Below are positions 6,094-6,581 of a stretch of DNA of 6,581 nt, piece after piece. Source of the DNA: Armatimonadota bacterium. Lineage in GTDB: Bacteria > Sysuimicrobiota > Sysuimicrobiia > Sysuimicrobiales > Humicultoraceae. The DNA lies in the NCBI GenBank assembly GCA_016199305.1, contig JACQGZ010000004.1, positions 1-6,581 on the forward strand, given 5' to 3'. The notes under the pieces were generated by a model. That model searched no databases, had not been told where the DNA came from, and was given only the letters and a program-made list of their open reading frames with translations. The translations under genes were made by a program, and so were the position numbers. Numbering within the stretch: the stretch's first letter is position 1; each line of letters opens with the position of its first letter.

Positions 6094-6581
6094 GCGTCTC
6101 GATCATGGACCGGATGGCGCCGACGGCCCGGCGCATCATGGAACAGGTCCTGGCGGTGCGCCCCGGGGAGCGTCTGCTGGTGGTCACGGACTTTGACCGG
6201 CCGCGGTCCATCACCGACCTGCTGGTCGCCACGGCCGGCGGCTACGGACTGCACCCGGTCGTGGTGACGATGCCGCCCCGGGAGGTGGGCGGGGAGGAGC
6301 CCCCGCCGGCGGTCGCCGCGGCCATGCGCGAGGCCGACGCCATCATCGTGCAGACCTCCCACTCCATGACCCACACCAACGCCGAGCGCGACGCCCTGCG
6401 CGCCGGCGCGCGCGTCTGCAACATCCGCGAGGTCGATGAGGAGATGATGACCACCGGCGGGATGACCGCCGACTACGAGGAGGTGGACCGCATCACCCGG
6501 CGGGGGGTGGCCCTCCTGGCCGCCGCCTCCGCGGCGGGGGTGACCACCCCGGAGGGCACGAATCTACAAATGGACCTCACC
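6090..6581 (+). CDS. M29 aminopeptidase / NicX-like metal-dependent enzyme, N-terminal part
   Basis: The gene is cut by the window end after 164 codons. It begins with an ATG overlapping the MmgE/PrpD stop (ATGA), so translation is probably coupled. The visible part contains an N-terminal helix followed by VRPGERLLVVTD at 23-34, an alternating fold with DAIIVQTSHSMTHTNAE at 83-99, VCNIREVDEEMM at 109-120 followed by TTGGMTADYEEV at 121-132, and TTPEGTNLQMDL at 152-163. This order, especially GGMTADYE and the T-P-x-G-T-(N/D)-L block, matches the family that groups M29 'leucyl aminopeptidase' (AmpS/PepS) proteins with 2,5-dihydroxypyridine 5,6-dioxygenase (NicX). The metal ligands normally lie further downstream and are not visible, so peptidase, other hydrolase and ring-cleaving roles cannot be separated. 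Company with a PdxA-like dehydrogenase and MmgE/PrpD favours a catabolic role over peptide turnover; this is inference. Confidence 0.75.
   Translation, partial: MSVSIMDRMAPTARRIMEQVLAVRPGERLLVVTDFDRPRSITDLLVATAGGYGLHPVVVTMPPREVGGEEPPPAVAAAMREADAIIVQTSHSMTHTNAERDALRAGARVCNIREVDEEMMTTGGMTADYEEVDRITRRGVALLAAASAAGVTTPEGTNLQMDLT

Overview
This is a GC-rich stretch of bacterial chromosome, densely packed and with frequent GTG starts. It carries catabolic and housekeeping-type enzymes plus several small exported or membrane proteins. I see no phage genes, insertion sequence, RNA gene or CRISPR array. The gene mix (a CoxL/xanthine-dehydrogenase-type molybdoenzyme, a PdxA-like dehydrogenase, MmgE/PrpD, an M29/NicX-like protein, an SDR and an asparaginase) suits a metabolically versatile free-living heterotroph, for example from soil or subsurface. 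The sequence alone does not fix the phylum.

Left part (1-1838). The window opens inside the N-terminus of a molybdopterin-dependent dehydrogenase large subunit on the minus strand. Upstream of it, on the same strand, is a small exported protein whose mature part contains two related halves. Its translation start lies in a 24-base tandem duplication. A cytoplasmic-type L-asparaginase with a strong ribosome binding site is transcribed divergently from it.

Middle part (1857-3578). A classical SDR oxidoreductase on the minus strand ends 18 bases from the asparaginase. Divergent from it is a two-gene plus-strand unit of unknown function: an exported protein with a predicted beta-rich C-terminal part, and a 115-residue protein with two membrane segments. 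Its stop codon abuts the stop of the next, convergent gene with no spacer.

Right part (3579-6581). A PdxA-family dehydrogenase (minus) and an MmgE/PrpD-family lyase (plus) diverge from a 94-base intergenic region. That region holds TTGTCTACAA, the kind of short inverted repeat bound by GntR/FCD regulators. The MmgE/PrpD gene overlaps by ATGA the start of an M29 aminopeptidase / 2,5-dihydroxypyridine dioxygenase (NicX)-like gene, which runs off the window. This unit is the best candidate for a coherent, possibly undescribed pathway: an NAD-dependent metal-requiring dehydrogenase, a (de)hydratase or decarboxylase acting on a small organic acid, and a metal-dependent hydrolase or ring-cleaving enzyme. 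The substrate cannot be read from the sequence.
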